The notes: generated by a model from the letters alone, not told the origin. 64,000 nucleotides of DNA from Achatina immaculata (GCA_009760885.1 CM019713.1:27562927-27626926), one strand, 5' to 3'; counted from the stretch's first letter, positions 46,206 to 57,639 are shown. Numbers and translations: made by a program.

Positions 46206-46419
46206 AGAAAGAGAGAGAGAGAGAGAGGAGAGAGAGAGAAAAAGAGAAAGAGAGAGAAAAAGAGAGAGAGAGAAAGAGAGAGACAAAAAGAGAAAGACAA
46301 AAAGAGACAAAGAGAGAGAGAGAGAGAAAGAGAGAGACAAAAAGAGGCAAAAAGTGAAAGACAAAAAGAGACAAAGAGAGAGAGAGAAAGAGAAGAGAGA
46401 GAGTAAGAGAGAGAGAGAA

Positions 46420-46452
<33 letters not shown>

Positions 46453-46480
46453 AGAGAGAGGGATGGGAGAGAGAGAATAA
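46206..46480. repeat. purine tract (GA/AAAGA)n, about 275 bp
   Basis: Almost entirely G/A on the + strand with occasional C, ending about 110 bp before the TM2-exon acceptor. The frames here are low-complexity artefacts. Confidence 0.95.
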
Positions 46481-46587
46481 CTTTCCACTCTTTTTCCAGG
46501 CAGTAGGAATTAAAATAATGAATCTCAGCATGAAAAAAAAATCACTGAATTTCACTGAATTTTTCTCACACATCTTCTTCTCTACAG

Positions 46588-46656
46588 GTCATGAGATCCA
46601 GCATATGGATTTTATTGGAGACTCTCTTATTTGGGGCTATTTTACTTTATGCCACG
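46588..46656 (+). CDS. GPR158: GPR158-like receptor, TM2 exon
   Basis: This is a 69-bp exon of 23 codons, phase 0 on both sides. The acceptor is cttcttctctacag and the donor ACG|gtaaga. It encodes VMRSSIWILLETLLFGAILL and then YAT: the first intracellular loop and most of TM2. The L-L-E-T-x-L-F-G core is a strong family signature. The exon is very short and sits between introns of 13.7 kb and 3.6 kb. A 270-bp purine-only-like tract lies about 110 bp upstream of the acceptor. Confidence 0.93.
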
Positions 46657-46659
46657 GTA

Positions 46660-47135
46660 AGACAGTGTTTTATGACAAAAGTGATTCTTTATGTGTACCT
46701 TGAACTTTAGCAATGTACTTAAGCTGCTGTAGGTTTATGTTGCTACCATGTGGCAGGCACCTAGGAGGGTACAGACCTCAAAGAGAAGCAGACCTGACCT
46801 TTGAGGGTCATAATCCTATACAGACAGGTTAGCCTTTGCTTTAGGATGCAGAATAGATTGGCACATCCCAGGATATGTGATGGAGCTCTTTCATTTGCCC
46901 TGTGCTCTCCCTGAATGGTGGGTCTTCATGGATGGTAGGGGAGTTCTGATTCTGAAATGTGTACTAGCCTAGCGTATACTGACCTAGTGTACACAGATCT
47001 TTGAAGCCTGTCAGAGAGCCTGAATCTTTGTCAGAATTTATGGAGCTGCTATCACAAACTGAAGATAACTACAGACTTCATGCTGGAGATGTGGGCTCTG
47101 GACATACCATGGCCTGGACACTAAAATGCTTAAGA
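46660..47135. other. intronic interval, no exon seen
   Basis: No recognised repeat or coding sequence. Confidence 0.5.
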
Positions 47136-47330
47136 AGAAGAAGAAGAAGAAGAAGAAGAATGTGAGCTTCAAGAAAGGTCTGCAGACCAGTGAGTCTCAT
47201 GCACCAAATCTACATACCATTGTGGGCCTCATGCACCAAATCTACTTACCATTGTGGGCCTCATGCACCAAATCTACTTACCATTGTGAGCCTCATGCAC
47301 CAAATCTACATACCATGTGGGTCTCTTGCA
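47136..47330. repeat. (AAG)n followed by a 32-bp minisatellite, about 4 copies
   Basis: AAG run at 47138-47160, then units like catgcaccaaatctacttac-cattgtgggcct. Confidence 0.9.
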
Positions 47331-47599
47331 CCAGTCAGAATGCCATACACAAATGAAGGTCTTTGTAAAAATGAAATCCACTTACTCTGGAGGCAGAGTT
47401 TTCAGCCGATGTAGAAATAAATCCCAGACCAAATGACAAGAACTGCACCTTAATCAGAAATTATAAGGTTGCTATTTAATTTAAACAAAGAAAAAAGAAT
47501 CTGAGTTTAGCTGTTGCTACAAGACTAGATTTGGTGTGATCTTAAGATTCATTATGTTGATGGTACTGAAAATGCTGACATGTTACAAATCACAATCAT

Positions 47600-47860
47600 T
47601 ACACTCCTGGTTAACTGAGTGGTTAGGCGTTCGGTTTACTAATGAGGTGGTACCAGGTTCAGTCCCAGCAGTGAGATTTTTTCTGGTGCACACCAAAAAA
47701 GGCCCTGGGGTCAACACAGCCTCTAAAAATGGGTACCACAGAAATCTGGGAAGGTAAATATGGCCAGGTGAGATATTGACCACATCACACTTTCATGCGC
47801 TGAAGGTCATGGAAAATACAGGCCCACCACCGTATCCAGAGTATGTCTTAATGACATGAA
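47600..47860 (+). mobile_element. tRNA-derived SINE, forward
   Basis: A-box-like gagtggttaggcgttcgg, B-box-like ggttcagtccc, then a body with aaaatgggtaccacagaaat and atggccaggtgagatattga. Confidence 0.75.
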
Positions 47861-47994
47861 ATATACTTATACTGCGGACAAACCCATAGATGCTGTAATC
47901 ACATGCTAGGAAGGAGGTACACATACTCTGGTATTTATCAACTAAAAGGCAACAGTGCCAAGGATGAAACCTTTGCTACCTTTAAACTGAGAAG

Positions 47995-49328
47995 CTGTGT
48001 CACTATCAGTTCAGCCACTCTCACCGTGTCACTACCAGCTCAGGCACTCTCACTGTGTCACTATCAGTTCAGTCACTTTCACTGTGTCACTACCAGCTCA
48101 GGCACTCTCACTGTGTCACTATCAGTTCAGGCACTCTCACTGTGTCACTATCAATTCAGTCACTCTCACTGTGTCACTACCACCTCAGTCATTCTCACTG
48201 TGTCATTATCAGTTCAGCCACTCTCACTGTGTCACTATCAGTTCAGTCACTCTCACTGTGTCACTATCAGTTCAGTCACTTTCACTGTGTCACTACCAGC
48301 TCAGTCACTCTCACTGTGTCACTATCAGTTCAGTCACTCTCACTGTGTCACTATCAGTTCAGGCACTCTCACTGTGTCACTATCAGCTCAGTCACTCTCA
48401 CTGTGTCACTATCAGTTCAGGCACTCTCACTGTGTCACTATCAGCTCAGGCACTCTCACTGTGTCACTATCAGTTCAGGCACTCTCACTGTGTCACTATC
48501 AGCTCAGGCACTCTCACTGTGTCACTATCAGTTCAGTCACTCTCACTGTGTCACTATCAGTTCAGTCACTCTCACTGTGTCACTACCAGCTCAGTCACTC
48601 TCACTGTGTCACTATCAGTTCAGTCACTCTCACTGTGTCACTATCAGTTCAGTCACTCTCACTGTGTCACTATCAGTTCAGTCACTCTCACTGTGTCACT
48701 ATCAGTTCAGTCACTCTCACTGTGTCACTACCAGCTCAGGCACTCTCACTGTGTCACTATCAGTTCAGTCACTCTCACTGTGTCACTATCAGTTCAGGCA
48801 CTCTCACTGTGTCACTATCAGCTCAGGCACTCTCACTGTGTCACTATCAGCTCAGGCACTCTCACTGTGTCACTATCAGTTCAGGCACTCTCACTGTGTC
48901 ACTATCAGCTCAGGCACTCTCACTGTGTCACTATCAGTTCAGGCACTCTCACTGTGTCACTATCAGTTCAGTCACTTTCACTGTGTCACTACCAGCTCAG
49001 GCACTCTCACTGTGTCACTATCAGTTCAGTCACTCTCACTGTGTCACTACCAGTTCAGACACTCTCACTGTGTCACTATCAGTTCAGTCACTCTCACTGT
49101 GTCACTATCAGTTCAGGCACTCTCACTGTGTCACTATCAGTTCAGTCACTCTCACTGTGTCACTATCAGTTCAGTCACTCTCACTGTGTCACTATCAGTT
49201 CAGTCACTCTCACTGTGTCACTATCAGTTCAGTCACTCTCACTGTGTCACTAGCAGTTCAGTCACTCTCACTGTGTCACTAGCAGTTCAGTCACTCTCAC
49301 TGTGTCACTATCAATTCAGGCACTCTCA
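47995..49328. repeat. 29-bp minisatellite, about 46 copies
   Basis: The unit is like agttcagtcactctcactgt-gtcactatc. Because 29 is not divisible by three, each frame cycles through all three phases every 87 bp. All three + frames are open for 418-459 codons since no phase has a stop. This is not coding. Two main variants (TCAG-TCACT and TCAG-GCACT) are interspersed. Confidence 0.97.
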
Positions 49329-49329
49329 C

Positions 49330-50200
49330 AAGTCTGACTGCATTTTAGTTGTATAAATTGCATTTGAGGAGTTCAGCTCATAGTACTGACATGCTGAGTT
49401 GGTCTATGCACTTGCCAAGCACAGAGCTCTGGGAGCAGGTCCTGCAGGCAGTTAACAGTAGCAATGCAGGAAAGAAACATTATATTTCAGAATGTTAACA
49501 GAATGATTTTGTTTGGCTTATTAACACACAGTAATTAGTGTATAAGCATACACCTATACATGAAGCACTGCAGTAAAGCTGTGATACCAGAATGTATAAA
49601 CTAGGAAAAAAAAGTAGGAACAGCTTTATTACTTAACGACCACAAAGTTGTGATGTTTCAGCCTGAGCCTTAATCATGCAAACACATACAGGATGAAGAA
49701 TTAGAGAGAGGAGATAAAGTATAGATTCACATGAACATAATTCAGTGTTAAAAAAAAAAATAAATAAAATGAATAGAGCATCTAGCTTGAGAGAATGTGT
49801 AAATTTTCCAATGTTAATTTAGAAATGCCTTGAAAGATTATGGAGCTTTCTGACATACGTTTAGAAATGCGCCCATTACTACGTTAAAAATGTGCTCATT
49901 CTGAAATGTGCATGCTGACACATAGAGAATGTTTAAATAGAGACTTGTGATGTGTGATAGATGGATCTATCTACATGAAAGTTTAATGGAGGAGGATTAT
50001 GACTGGAAGAGGAGAATGTTATGTGTAGCTGAATAACGAGTTCAAACCATGTGGTTCCAGTGTCCCACAGTCCTGGATGTAGCGGTTCTCAAGTGCCAGG
50101 CAGCTTGTGTCATCTGCGTGACATTGTTTGATGGCTGTTGTTTGGCTTATAAGTGACAGCGCTATGATTTTATCTTTCATGTGTAAAACCAGTTTGTTTT
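49330..50200. other. intronic interval, no exon seen
   Basis: AT-rich with no recognised feature. Confidence 0.5.
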
Positions 50201-50244
50201 ATTTTGACATGTTATTTACATTTGCTTTTCTGTGTGTTTTATAG

Positions 50245-50354
50245 GTGGTCATACAGTATTTTGAGCCAACCACAACCAGTTGCTTATTGCTGCCCTGGTT
50301 TAGGGAGGTTGGCTTTGCCATTGTGTATGGAGTACTGGTGCTTAAAATATATAG
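50245..50354 (+). CDS. GPR158: GPR158-like receptor, end of TM2, first extracellular loop and TM3 exon
   Basis: The acceptor is gtgtgttttatag and the donor ATATATAG|gtaagc. The exon holds 36 codons plus two bases (phase 2). It reads VVIQYFEPTTTSC, the end of TM2 and the extracellular loop, with the cysteine that in class C receptors pairs with the second-loop cysteine. LLPWFREVGFAIVYGVLVLK follows as TM3. The motif Y-F-E-P-x-T, the Cys, and G-F-A-x-V-Y-G all agree with GPR158/GPR179. A tRNA-derived SINE begins only about 25 bp after the donor. Confidence 0.94.
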
Positions 50355-50377
50355 GTAAGCAGGACATATATATGCGA

Positions 50378-50640
50378 GTGTCTGAGTGGTGAAGTGGTTA
50401 GTGCACTGGTCTCTCATGGCGAAGGTCGGGGTTCGAATCCGGCCGGGGGCACCCCAGTCACCCAGCTGTAGAAATGGGTATCCGACTTCTTCTGGAGTTG
50501 GGGAAGGAAAGGCGGCCAGGCATGATACTGACCATATCACCCTCTAGTGTGCTGACAGGTCAAGGAAAATATGGGCACTAACACCATATCCCTTTGTGCC
50601 TCTAAGGCATGACAGGATTACCTTTACCTTTTTTTATATA
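50378..50640 (+). mobile_element. tRNA-derived SINE, forward, best preserved copy
   Basis: It begins tgtctgagtggtgaagtggt-tagtgcactgg (A box), then ggggttcgaatccggc (B box), a body with cacccagctgtagaaatggg, ggcggccaggcatgatactg, and a tail near ggattacctttacc. It starts about 24 bp after the TM3-exon donor. Confidence 0.9.
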
Positions 50641-50727
50641 TGCAGAAATGTGGTTTATTAGAAGAATGTTGTGAATCCCCTGGACAGCAAAAATAACTAA
50701 TGAAGAATGTATGAGAAGAGCTGGAGA

Positions 50728-51003
50728 GACAAAAAACCTTGTCAAAAAGATAAGAGAGAGACAATGTACTTTCATAGGACATGCAATGAGAAGAGGGGGC
50801 ATTGAAAATATTATAACAACAGGAAAAATAGAAGGAAGAAGATCAAGAGGAAGACCAAGAGAAATGATAGTGGACAGTCTGACGGGATGGTGTGAGAGGA
50901 GATCGCCAACTGAGCTGATGGCCTGCATGAAGGATCGGGTACTCTGGAGAAGCATAATAGCCAACACCAGCCGGCACGGCACCTGATGATAATGATGATG
51001 ATA
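50728..51003 (+). mobile_element. LINE-derived short unit (family C) with (GAT)n/(AT)n tail
   Basis: It starts at acaaaaaaccttgtcaaaaa and encodes KNLVKKIRERQCTFIGHAMR, RGGIENIITTGKIEGRRSRG and ACMKDRVLWRSIIANTSRHG with an intact frame. It is nearly identical to 23315-23583. Confidence 0.92.
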
Positions 51004-51004
51004 T

Positions 51005-52165
51005 ATATATATATATTATCATCCACCTGTCTCTTTGCTGTTAATGCAATCTATTCTTTTTGCTAGTGCAACCATTAATATTATTAGTTCTCTTGGCACT
51101 GTCATTACCTAATTATCTACATTCAGAACTACTGTCAGATATTTTTCATGTTCATTTTTCTTTCCATCCATCATGGTTTCAAACCGCTCCCAGACTCACA
51201 CTGAGCAGGAAGTGTCCCTTTAAATAAGCTAGATAGAGGTGTATGGTGCAGTTTTACAAAGTGAGGGAGGGAGTGAGTAAGGTGAGAAAAAACGAATAGA
51301 CAGTATGAGAATGTATAAATGAAAAACATACAACATCCAGTATTTGGGCGTGAACCTTATTTGAGGATACATACACAACGAGACAAAAACACGAAGAACT
51401 TATCTGAATGTGTCTTCCTCCATGTAGAAAACAAAAATGTGTGTAGTAGAAGGGAGAAGGAAAGACCACGATGCCTCCAACAAAAGATGCCCGATAGAGC
51501 CAATCGTAAAGAAGAGGTGGAGAGAGAGGAGGAGAACAAGTGGGAGAAAGGGGTGGGGGGAAGGCAATAGAAATATGATAGCCGCTAGAGGTGTTGGAGG
51601 GGAAGAGGGGAGGGAAAAGGGGATGCGGAGAGATAATGAATGAAGAACATAAACACCTGCAGGGAGAAAATGTGAAACTGGTGAGTAGGACAAGACCCTA
51701 AAGACACCAATATGTTGGCAGAGAAGAAAATAGGGTGGTAGGGAGGGGTAGCATAGAGAAAGAAAGTAGAGTTTAAAAACTTTTTTTCTCACTCCCTCCC
51801 TCACTTTGTAAAACTGCATCATACACCTCTGTCTACTTTATTTATTTAAACCAGTTTTACCGCAGTCGCCTCCCTTTTATTTGAAGTGTCCTTTTAGATC
51901 TGAAATATAATGACAGGTTGCTAGGACAGAATTTGCCAAATCTACTGAGTGAATTTCCTTCTCTGTCTGGGCAGAGTGCCTTGACTTCACTGCACTGTCT
52001 TACTCTAGATTCTGCTGGAGTCAGCTTCAGGGGAATGTCAAGGTCACAAGGTAGACAAAAACCTAGCCAGGCATTAAGAGTCTGAAAGAAAGCTTTAGGA
52101 AAAATCTCTGGAATGTTGCAGATGTTAATAAGAGCTCATAAACCTGGGAATTTAAAAAGTCATAG
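51005..52165. other. intronic interval, no exon seen
   Basis: A purine-rich stretch at 51440-51660 gives long frames without recognisable domains. A complementary phrase pair, ttttacaaagtgagggaggg-agtgag (51252) and ctcactccctccctcactttgtaaaa (51789), forms an inverted repeat about 540 bp apart. Confidence 0.55.
51220..51845. repeat. candidate transposon-like unit bounded by inverted repeats
   Basis: tagataga-ggtgtatggtgcagttttac-aaagtgagggagggagtgag (from about 51229) is the reverse complement of ctcactccctccctcacttt-gtaaaactgcatcatacacctctgtcta (to about 51836), with few mismatches over about 47 bp. The interior is purine-rich and has no transposase, so it resembles a non-autonomous DNA element (MITE-like, about 610 bp). 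Confidence 0.75.
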
Positions 52166-52169
52166 TCAG

Positions 52170-52850
52170 GCATATTTTATTCTCAGTTGTAAGCAAGGTG
52201 CCTGCTGCTGATACATCCATTCACAGACTATCAATGATGTCTTGCAGCCATCTTCACTTTGGTCTTCCTCTCTTTTATTTTCCCATTATGTACCTTTCCA
52301 AAACTTTCTTCTTTAAATTCTCATGACATTTAATATGTCCAAAATATTTAAGTTTTCTCTGTTTAATCCTCTTTACATGCCAGCCTTCTTCAATATTAAG
52401 TTCTTGTAGTATGGATATATTTGTTCTTTTTTTGTGTCCATGATATTTGAAGAGTCTTCTGTAGCATATACATTCAAAGGCATTTATGTGTTTCTCAGAT
52501 GTTTTGTTAAGTGTCCAGGTCTCACAGGCATATGTTGAGATAGGAAAGATGCGTGTCCTTAAAAATCTTATTCTTGTAGTTCTGTCTGTTCCTCTCCATA
52601 GATTCTTTAGTTGTTTTACTTTTTGAAGAGCGGTAGATGTCCTCCTTTTAATTTCCCTCATTGTATCTCCATTATTAGTAATGATCCAAGATATTCAAAA
52701 TTCCATCTGTTTTAGTTTTTCCTCATGAATATATATTTCAGCTGCCTTATTTGTTTTGTCAGTTGTGATCAGTTTATTTTTCTTTGCATTAAGATAAAAG
52801 TTTTGCTCACCACTATTCTTACGGACTGACATTATTAGTAGAAGTAATAC
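52170..52850 (-). mobile_element. non-LTR retrotransposon fragment (family B)
   Basis: Reverse-strand blocks: MREIKRRTSTALQKVKQLKN, TYACETWTLNKTSEKHINAF, ISILQELNIEEGWHVKRIKQ, RKLKYFGHIKCHENL. Upstream (to about 52850) is the decayed QKFYLNAKK-like part. The far 3' end is missing. Confidence 0.87.
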
Positions 52851-53765
52851 TTTTATATAATCTTATTATATTTGCTTCTTTTAATATGTTAATATAAAGA
52901 AATAGTAGTGCCCTATTCCATACTGCCTTTATTAAACTTTATCCCTCTCCTATTCTTCTTTCAAAAGTGAAGAGCTCCTATGTGATCCAGTTTGTTTACA
53001 TCTTCCTTGTATGTAATTCCTATGAGTTTATAAAAAAATGATTTAATACGTAAGATTGGTAAGCTGCGGATATGAGAATTCATGTAGTATCTTCAGCTGT
53101 ATGAAGCAGTCATAAATCTTTAACTCACATACTTCTGTGAGTCATGAACCAGAGGGGCTCATCTCCCCTTGAGGAAGCAGAAGTTTAAAGGGCTGAAATG
53201 CCTGTTTGAGTGGGGGATTTGTTTCTGATGATCTGAGGATTTACAGTCATTATGCTCTCTGCAACAGTTTCTTGCCAAAGGCAGTGTCAAATAAGACGAA
53301 CAGAGTATTCTTCTTACATATAATCATTAATAAAATATGTTTGCCTACTCTTATAGAACAGGACTAGAATGCAATGCCAAAATTTGATCATCTCAAAAAT
53401 ACTTGGCATAAGACACAAAAGGCTTAGCCATTATGTGACATAGTCTAAGGCTGACATCACACATAGCCTTGCATTCCTGATGTGTTCACATAAGGTCCAA
53501 GCTTTCTGCACCATAGGGTAAAAATGTTTTCAGGTTGAAATAAAAAGAATAAGAAATTCTCAAGATCTCTCTTGTCTTGCCTTATCTTGTCATCTTCCTC
53601 ATGAACCATCTGTTATTAGTGGCAAACAGAGTTCTTGACAGAGGTTGATGATTCAGGATTCTGTTACTCAGTCCATCCATTTCTGTCATGGTTGACCTCT
53701 CTGTCTGTGTTTCTTGTATTAATATGAACAGTAGGATCTTAATTTTTTTCATACTTTACTTTATA
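52850..53765. other. intronic interval, no exon seen
   Basis: AT-rich, nothing recognised. Confidence 0.5.
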
Positions 53766-53767
53766 GA

Positions 53768-54147
53768 AGGGCAGCAGTGTTGTAGTTTTGTAGGTGGTTC
53801 TTTAGAATCAAAGCAGTAGTGTTGTAGTTTTGTAGGTGGTTCTTTAGAATCAAAGCAGTAGTGTTGTAGTTTGGTAGCTGGTTCTTTAGAATCAAAGCAG
53901 TAGTGTTGTAGTTTTGTAGGTGGTTCTTTAGAATCAAAGCAGTAGTGTTGTAGTTTTGTAGGTGGTTCTTTAGAATCAAAGCAGTAGTGTTGTAGTTTGG
54001 TAGCTGGTTCTTTAGAATCAAAGCAGTAGTGTTGTAGTTCAGTAGCTGGTTCTTTAGAATCAAAGCAGTAGTGTTGTAGTTTGGTAGCTGGTTCTTTAGA
54101 ATCAAAGCAGTAGTGTTGTAGTTTGGTAGCTGGTTCTTTAGAATCAG
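53768..54147. repeat. 42-bp minisatellite, about 9 copies
   Basis: The unit is like gcagtagtgttgtagttttg-taggtggttctttagaatcaaa. Two unit variants (GGTGG and AGCTGG) occur. The - strand frame is open because of the unit length. Confidence 0.95.
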
Positions 54148-54502
54148 TGAGCTTATAAAGGGCTTCTGGGAAACTTCAAACAACCAACCTTAAAAATGAC
54201 TTCATAACACATACAAGAAGGCAATGAGACTGTTACTGAATTTCTCACTTGTAGAATAGCAACTTGAAAGACATACTTCAGAATCTCTTTCATTAAATGT
54301 AATAGAGAACTGATTGCTTTTATCCATACAGAACTACTGTGATTTCCTCCTCTTCTTTGGAATAAATGGTAAAGTATGTATTTATGTACAGGGGGAAAAA
54401 GCATTGACAATTGAATAAATCTTATTTGTGAAAGACATCTTTGAACATCCTGAAGTATAAAATATAATATTTTTATAGTAAAATTACTTTCTGTTTCAAC
54501 AG

Positions 54503-54741
54503 AATTCTTGCAGAATTTCAGTCAAGAAAAGCCCACAGGGTACACGTGAGGGACAAAGATCTACTCAAGTATTTAGCTATGATTCTTATTGTGGTGATAG
54601 CCTACATGTCTGCATGGACAGCAGTGAACATAGACCATCTGGATAGCAACAGTACCATCCTAGAGCAACTGTATATAGGGAACGAAGGAAATGCATACAC
54701 TTTATGCAGGGCTATGTGGTGGGATTATGTCATAGAAGGAG
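54503..54741 (+). CDS. GPR158: GPR158-like receptor, second intracellular loop, TM4 and second extracellular loop exon
   Basis: The acceptor is ttctgtttcaacag and the donor GGAG|gtgagc. The first base completes an Arg codon; 79 codons follow, plus one base (phase 1). It encodes ILAEFQSRKAHRVHVRDKD (cytoplasmic loop), LLKYLAMILIVVIAYMSAW (TM4), and a second extracellular loop with an NST sequon. It ends TLCRAMWWDYVIEG, where the Cys is the conserved partner of the TM3-side cysteine and W-D-Y is a family marker. The loop is long, as in GPR158. Confidence 0.94.
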
Positions 54742-55001
54742 GTGAGCTGTGTATGGTTTTCTACTCATGTAGAGATTAACTCTCTTGATGCATAGATCCA
54801 GTCTCAGCAAAATCATGAATCCTAAATATTCTCAGAAACTGATGGAAGATAATGTGGCAGTCTTAAAAACAGCAGTACCTTGACCCAGAAATCTAGGTCT
54901 ACCACCAAAACTGTATGTCTCTTATTTTTTGTTTCAGTATGTTTCATCTGTGTTTTTATTGTTTAAGACAGATTGAAATTTAAATAAACTATCTCCCAAC
55001 A

Positions 55002-55806
55002 ATTGGAGGTTATGAAATACCAGAGATTAGATATGCTGACGACACACTATTACTGTCCACAACACAAAAAGGAATGGGAAAACTAATTATGTCAGTCCGT
55101 AAGAACAGCGAAGAGCAGAACCTCTATCTTAATGCAAAGAAAACTAAATTGATGACAACTGACAAAACAAACAAAGCAGCTGATATATGTATCAGTGAAG
55201 AAAAACTGGAAGAAGTGGAGAGTTTTGAATATTTTGGATCACTACTAATAGTGGAGATACAATGAAGGAAATTAAAAGGAGGACATCTATCGCTCTTCAG
55301 AAAGTAAAACAAATAAAGAATCTGTGGAGAAGAGCAGACAGAACCACAAAAATAAGATTTTTAAGGGCATGCGTCTTTCCCCTAGCAATATATGCCTGTG
55401 AGACCTGGACACTTAACAAAACACCTGAGAAACACATAATCGCCTTTGAATGTAAATGCTACAGAAGAGTTCTCCAAATATCGTGGACACAAACAAGAAC
55501 AAATATATCTTATACTACAAGAGCTTAATATTGAAGAAGGCTGGCTAGTAAAGAGGATTAAAGAGAGAAAACTTAAATATTTTGGACACATTAAACGTCA
55601 TGATAATTTAGAGACGACCGTATTGGAAGGATACATAATGGGAAAAAGAACGAGAGGAAGACCAAGGTGAAGATGGCTGCAAAACATTGTTGATGATCTG
55701 CAAATGGATGCAGCAGTGGCAGGCCATCTTGCTCACAACCGAGAGGCCTACAGGAGTGCTGTTTGGGAGGCAAAGTTCTGCAAGGGACATGCAAATGAAT
55801 GAATGA
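55002..55806 (+). mobile_element. non-LTR retrotransposon fragment (family B) with 11-bp target-site duplication
   Basis: ATCTCCCAACA flanks it at 54991-55001 and 55807-55817. Blocks: RYADDTLLLSTTQKGMGKLI (the RT A-D-D box is intact), NLYLNAKKTKLMTTDKTNK, KEIKRRTSIALQKVKQIKNL, IYACETWTLNKTPEKHIIAF and RKLKYFGHIKRHDNL, then an ATGA tail. Frameshifts lie near 55260 and 55500. It is 5'-truncated in the palm and lies in the 2 kb intron between the TM4 and TM5 exons. Confidence 0.93.
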
Positions 55807-55819
55807 ATCTCCCAACAGT

Positions 55820-56490
55820 GGTTAAACATTGATACACAGGGTCTGTGTAAGGAAACTATTGTAATACATCACTAGTAAAAATGGTAGCTTAAGCTTTTTT
55901 TTTTCTATTTTTAAAGTAAATAAATAAACTTTTTGTCTTGTTATTTTTCTGTCTTATTTTTTAAATAGGGTATGTTTCTTCCATTTTTGTTATAGACTGA
56001 AAGTAAATTTTCCAAGTATTAGAAATATAAACAAACAGAAAGGTCATTAGGGACATGCAGAAACAGTGCGAGGTCTTTGTTTCCTAATAAACCTCTAGTG
56101 ATCTGTGTCCTGGGAAAGATCTTCATAAACTTGTCAGGAAAGATTACAAATTACCAATTGGCCAGGTCAGGTATAGGTAATGCATCATAGGAAAGGTATT
56201 TTGATGCTCTTGTAAATACAAATAGTTGTTCTGAGACATGCAAATGTTGCATTTAATAAGCAGGTTATGTACAAAGCAATAACTTTTTCAAATACAATAA
56301 GGAAAACAGAATAGGAGGAAGTTGATAAACTTAATCATGGTTTCATGATTCTCATGGGGATTAAAAAATGGCTAACCATTTCATCAGATATTAAAGGAAT
56401 CCTTTATATTTTATTTGGTCATTTATTGCTCAGAAGATAACATTATTCACTGTCAGTACAGCTATTTACTTTGTAGGTTATTTATTTATA
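55820..56490. other. intronic interval, no exon seen
   Basis: AT-rich, nothing recognised. Confidence 0.5.
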
Positions 56491-56655
56491 TATTACATCT
56501 TACATACGTTTTACATCCTTCCCATGCCGTTAAACATCACACAAGTTACTTCACCAAGTTTTCCTGTTTTTGGTGAGTTTTTCAACCTCATCGAGGGATT
56601 TTATAACTACTAATTTGGGCTCCCTTAACAATGTCCTCTTTAAAGTTTCACGGGT
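56490..56655 (-). mobile_element. decayed LINE family D 3' end
   Basis: atccttcccatgccgttaaa-catcacaca and ttcaacctcatcgagggatt match the 3' ends at 2850 and 6295, with small deletions. Confidence 0.75.
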
Positions 56656-56734
56656 TGACATATTTTACATACTACTCAAATAATGAAAGTAGATTAATTA
56701 TCCATATACAGAAATTTTTTTTTTCTCAAAACAG

Positions 56735-56873
56735 GAGAGTTCATCTTTCTCTGCTTCGGTATGTACATGTGCTACTGTGTGAGATCTGCCCCAACAGAAT
56801 ACTCAGAGGGCAGGTTCATCACTGCCGCCATCTGTTACGAAGCTGTTATGTCCACAATCTTTTATGTTCTTAA
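56735..56873 (+). CDS. GPR158: GPR158-like receptor, TM5, third intracellular loop and TM6 exon
   Basis: The acceptor is tttttctcaaaacag and the donor CTTAA|gtgagt. The exon begins by completing a Gly codon and ends in phase 2. The translation reads EFIFLCFGMYMCYCVRSAPT, which is TM5 with the family's E-F-x-F-L-x-x-G-x-Y-x-C-Y pattern. Then come the short third intracellular loop and TM6 (FITAAICYEAVMSTIFYVL). The acceptor is about 90 bp downstream of a decayed LINE 3' end (56490-56655). Confidence 0.94.
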
Positions 56874-57639
56874 GTGAGTTTGGCAGATACATTAGCTGCT
56901 CTTGTATTATATAAGAGTGTCTGGTGATAAGATTATCACAAGTAATGATCATGTTATTATAATATGCCACACATTCTTTTTACCTGCCTTTGACCTACTT
57001 GTCAGACCTGTAACTTGTGATAATCTTATCTTAACTAGGACCCAGGATAACACAGGCTTTCAGCTACCATTTCCCAGGTGTAATATATTTTACATTACCA
57101 TATTTTTATGTATATAATGCACACGTTATACTCATTTTCACAAACCACGAGACCTATTGCATCGATCTTTATGTGTGCGTTATGCACATTTTTCTTTTTT
57201 CAGGCAGCAAAAACAATAAACATTAAAAAAAGAAGAAAAAACAAATAAGTATACAATAAAACATACAGAAACAGACACCAAAATAGAAGAAAACTGAAAA
57301 TTCCTTACTGTCTTTGTTATCTTTGGCCTGTTTAATGTTATAAGTATTTTTTAGACATTGACTGGAAAAAGCTGAATATCATTCACTTGGACAAAAAAGG
57401 GTTTAATTACGAACTTGTTTCATCCATGGCTTGTGACTTTCTTAAGCTTCAGGACTTCTTTTAGAACCATTTCATAATTTTGTCTGTTTTTGAGTTTGGT
57501 AGCAGAGTGTTTGACTTGGAAGTTCTTTGTGTACTTAGTCAGGGAATCCAACTCAAGATGCATGGAGCACCCTGGAGGATTATATGCGTATGTGCAGTAT
57601 ATGTGTGAAAATATGGTATTCATGCACTATGATAAGTAC

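Noticed and set aside
47903..49356. Three overlapping proteins of more than 400 codons
   Set aside because: 29-bp minisatellite artefacts.
54546..54779. Reading past 54741 to the stop at 54781
   Set aside because: GGAG|gtgagc is a strong donor and the next exon resumes with the conserved E-F-x-F-L of TM5.
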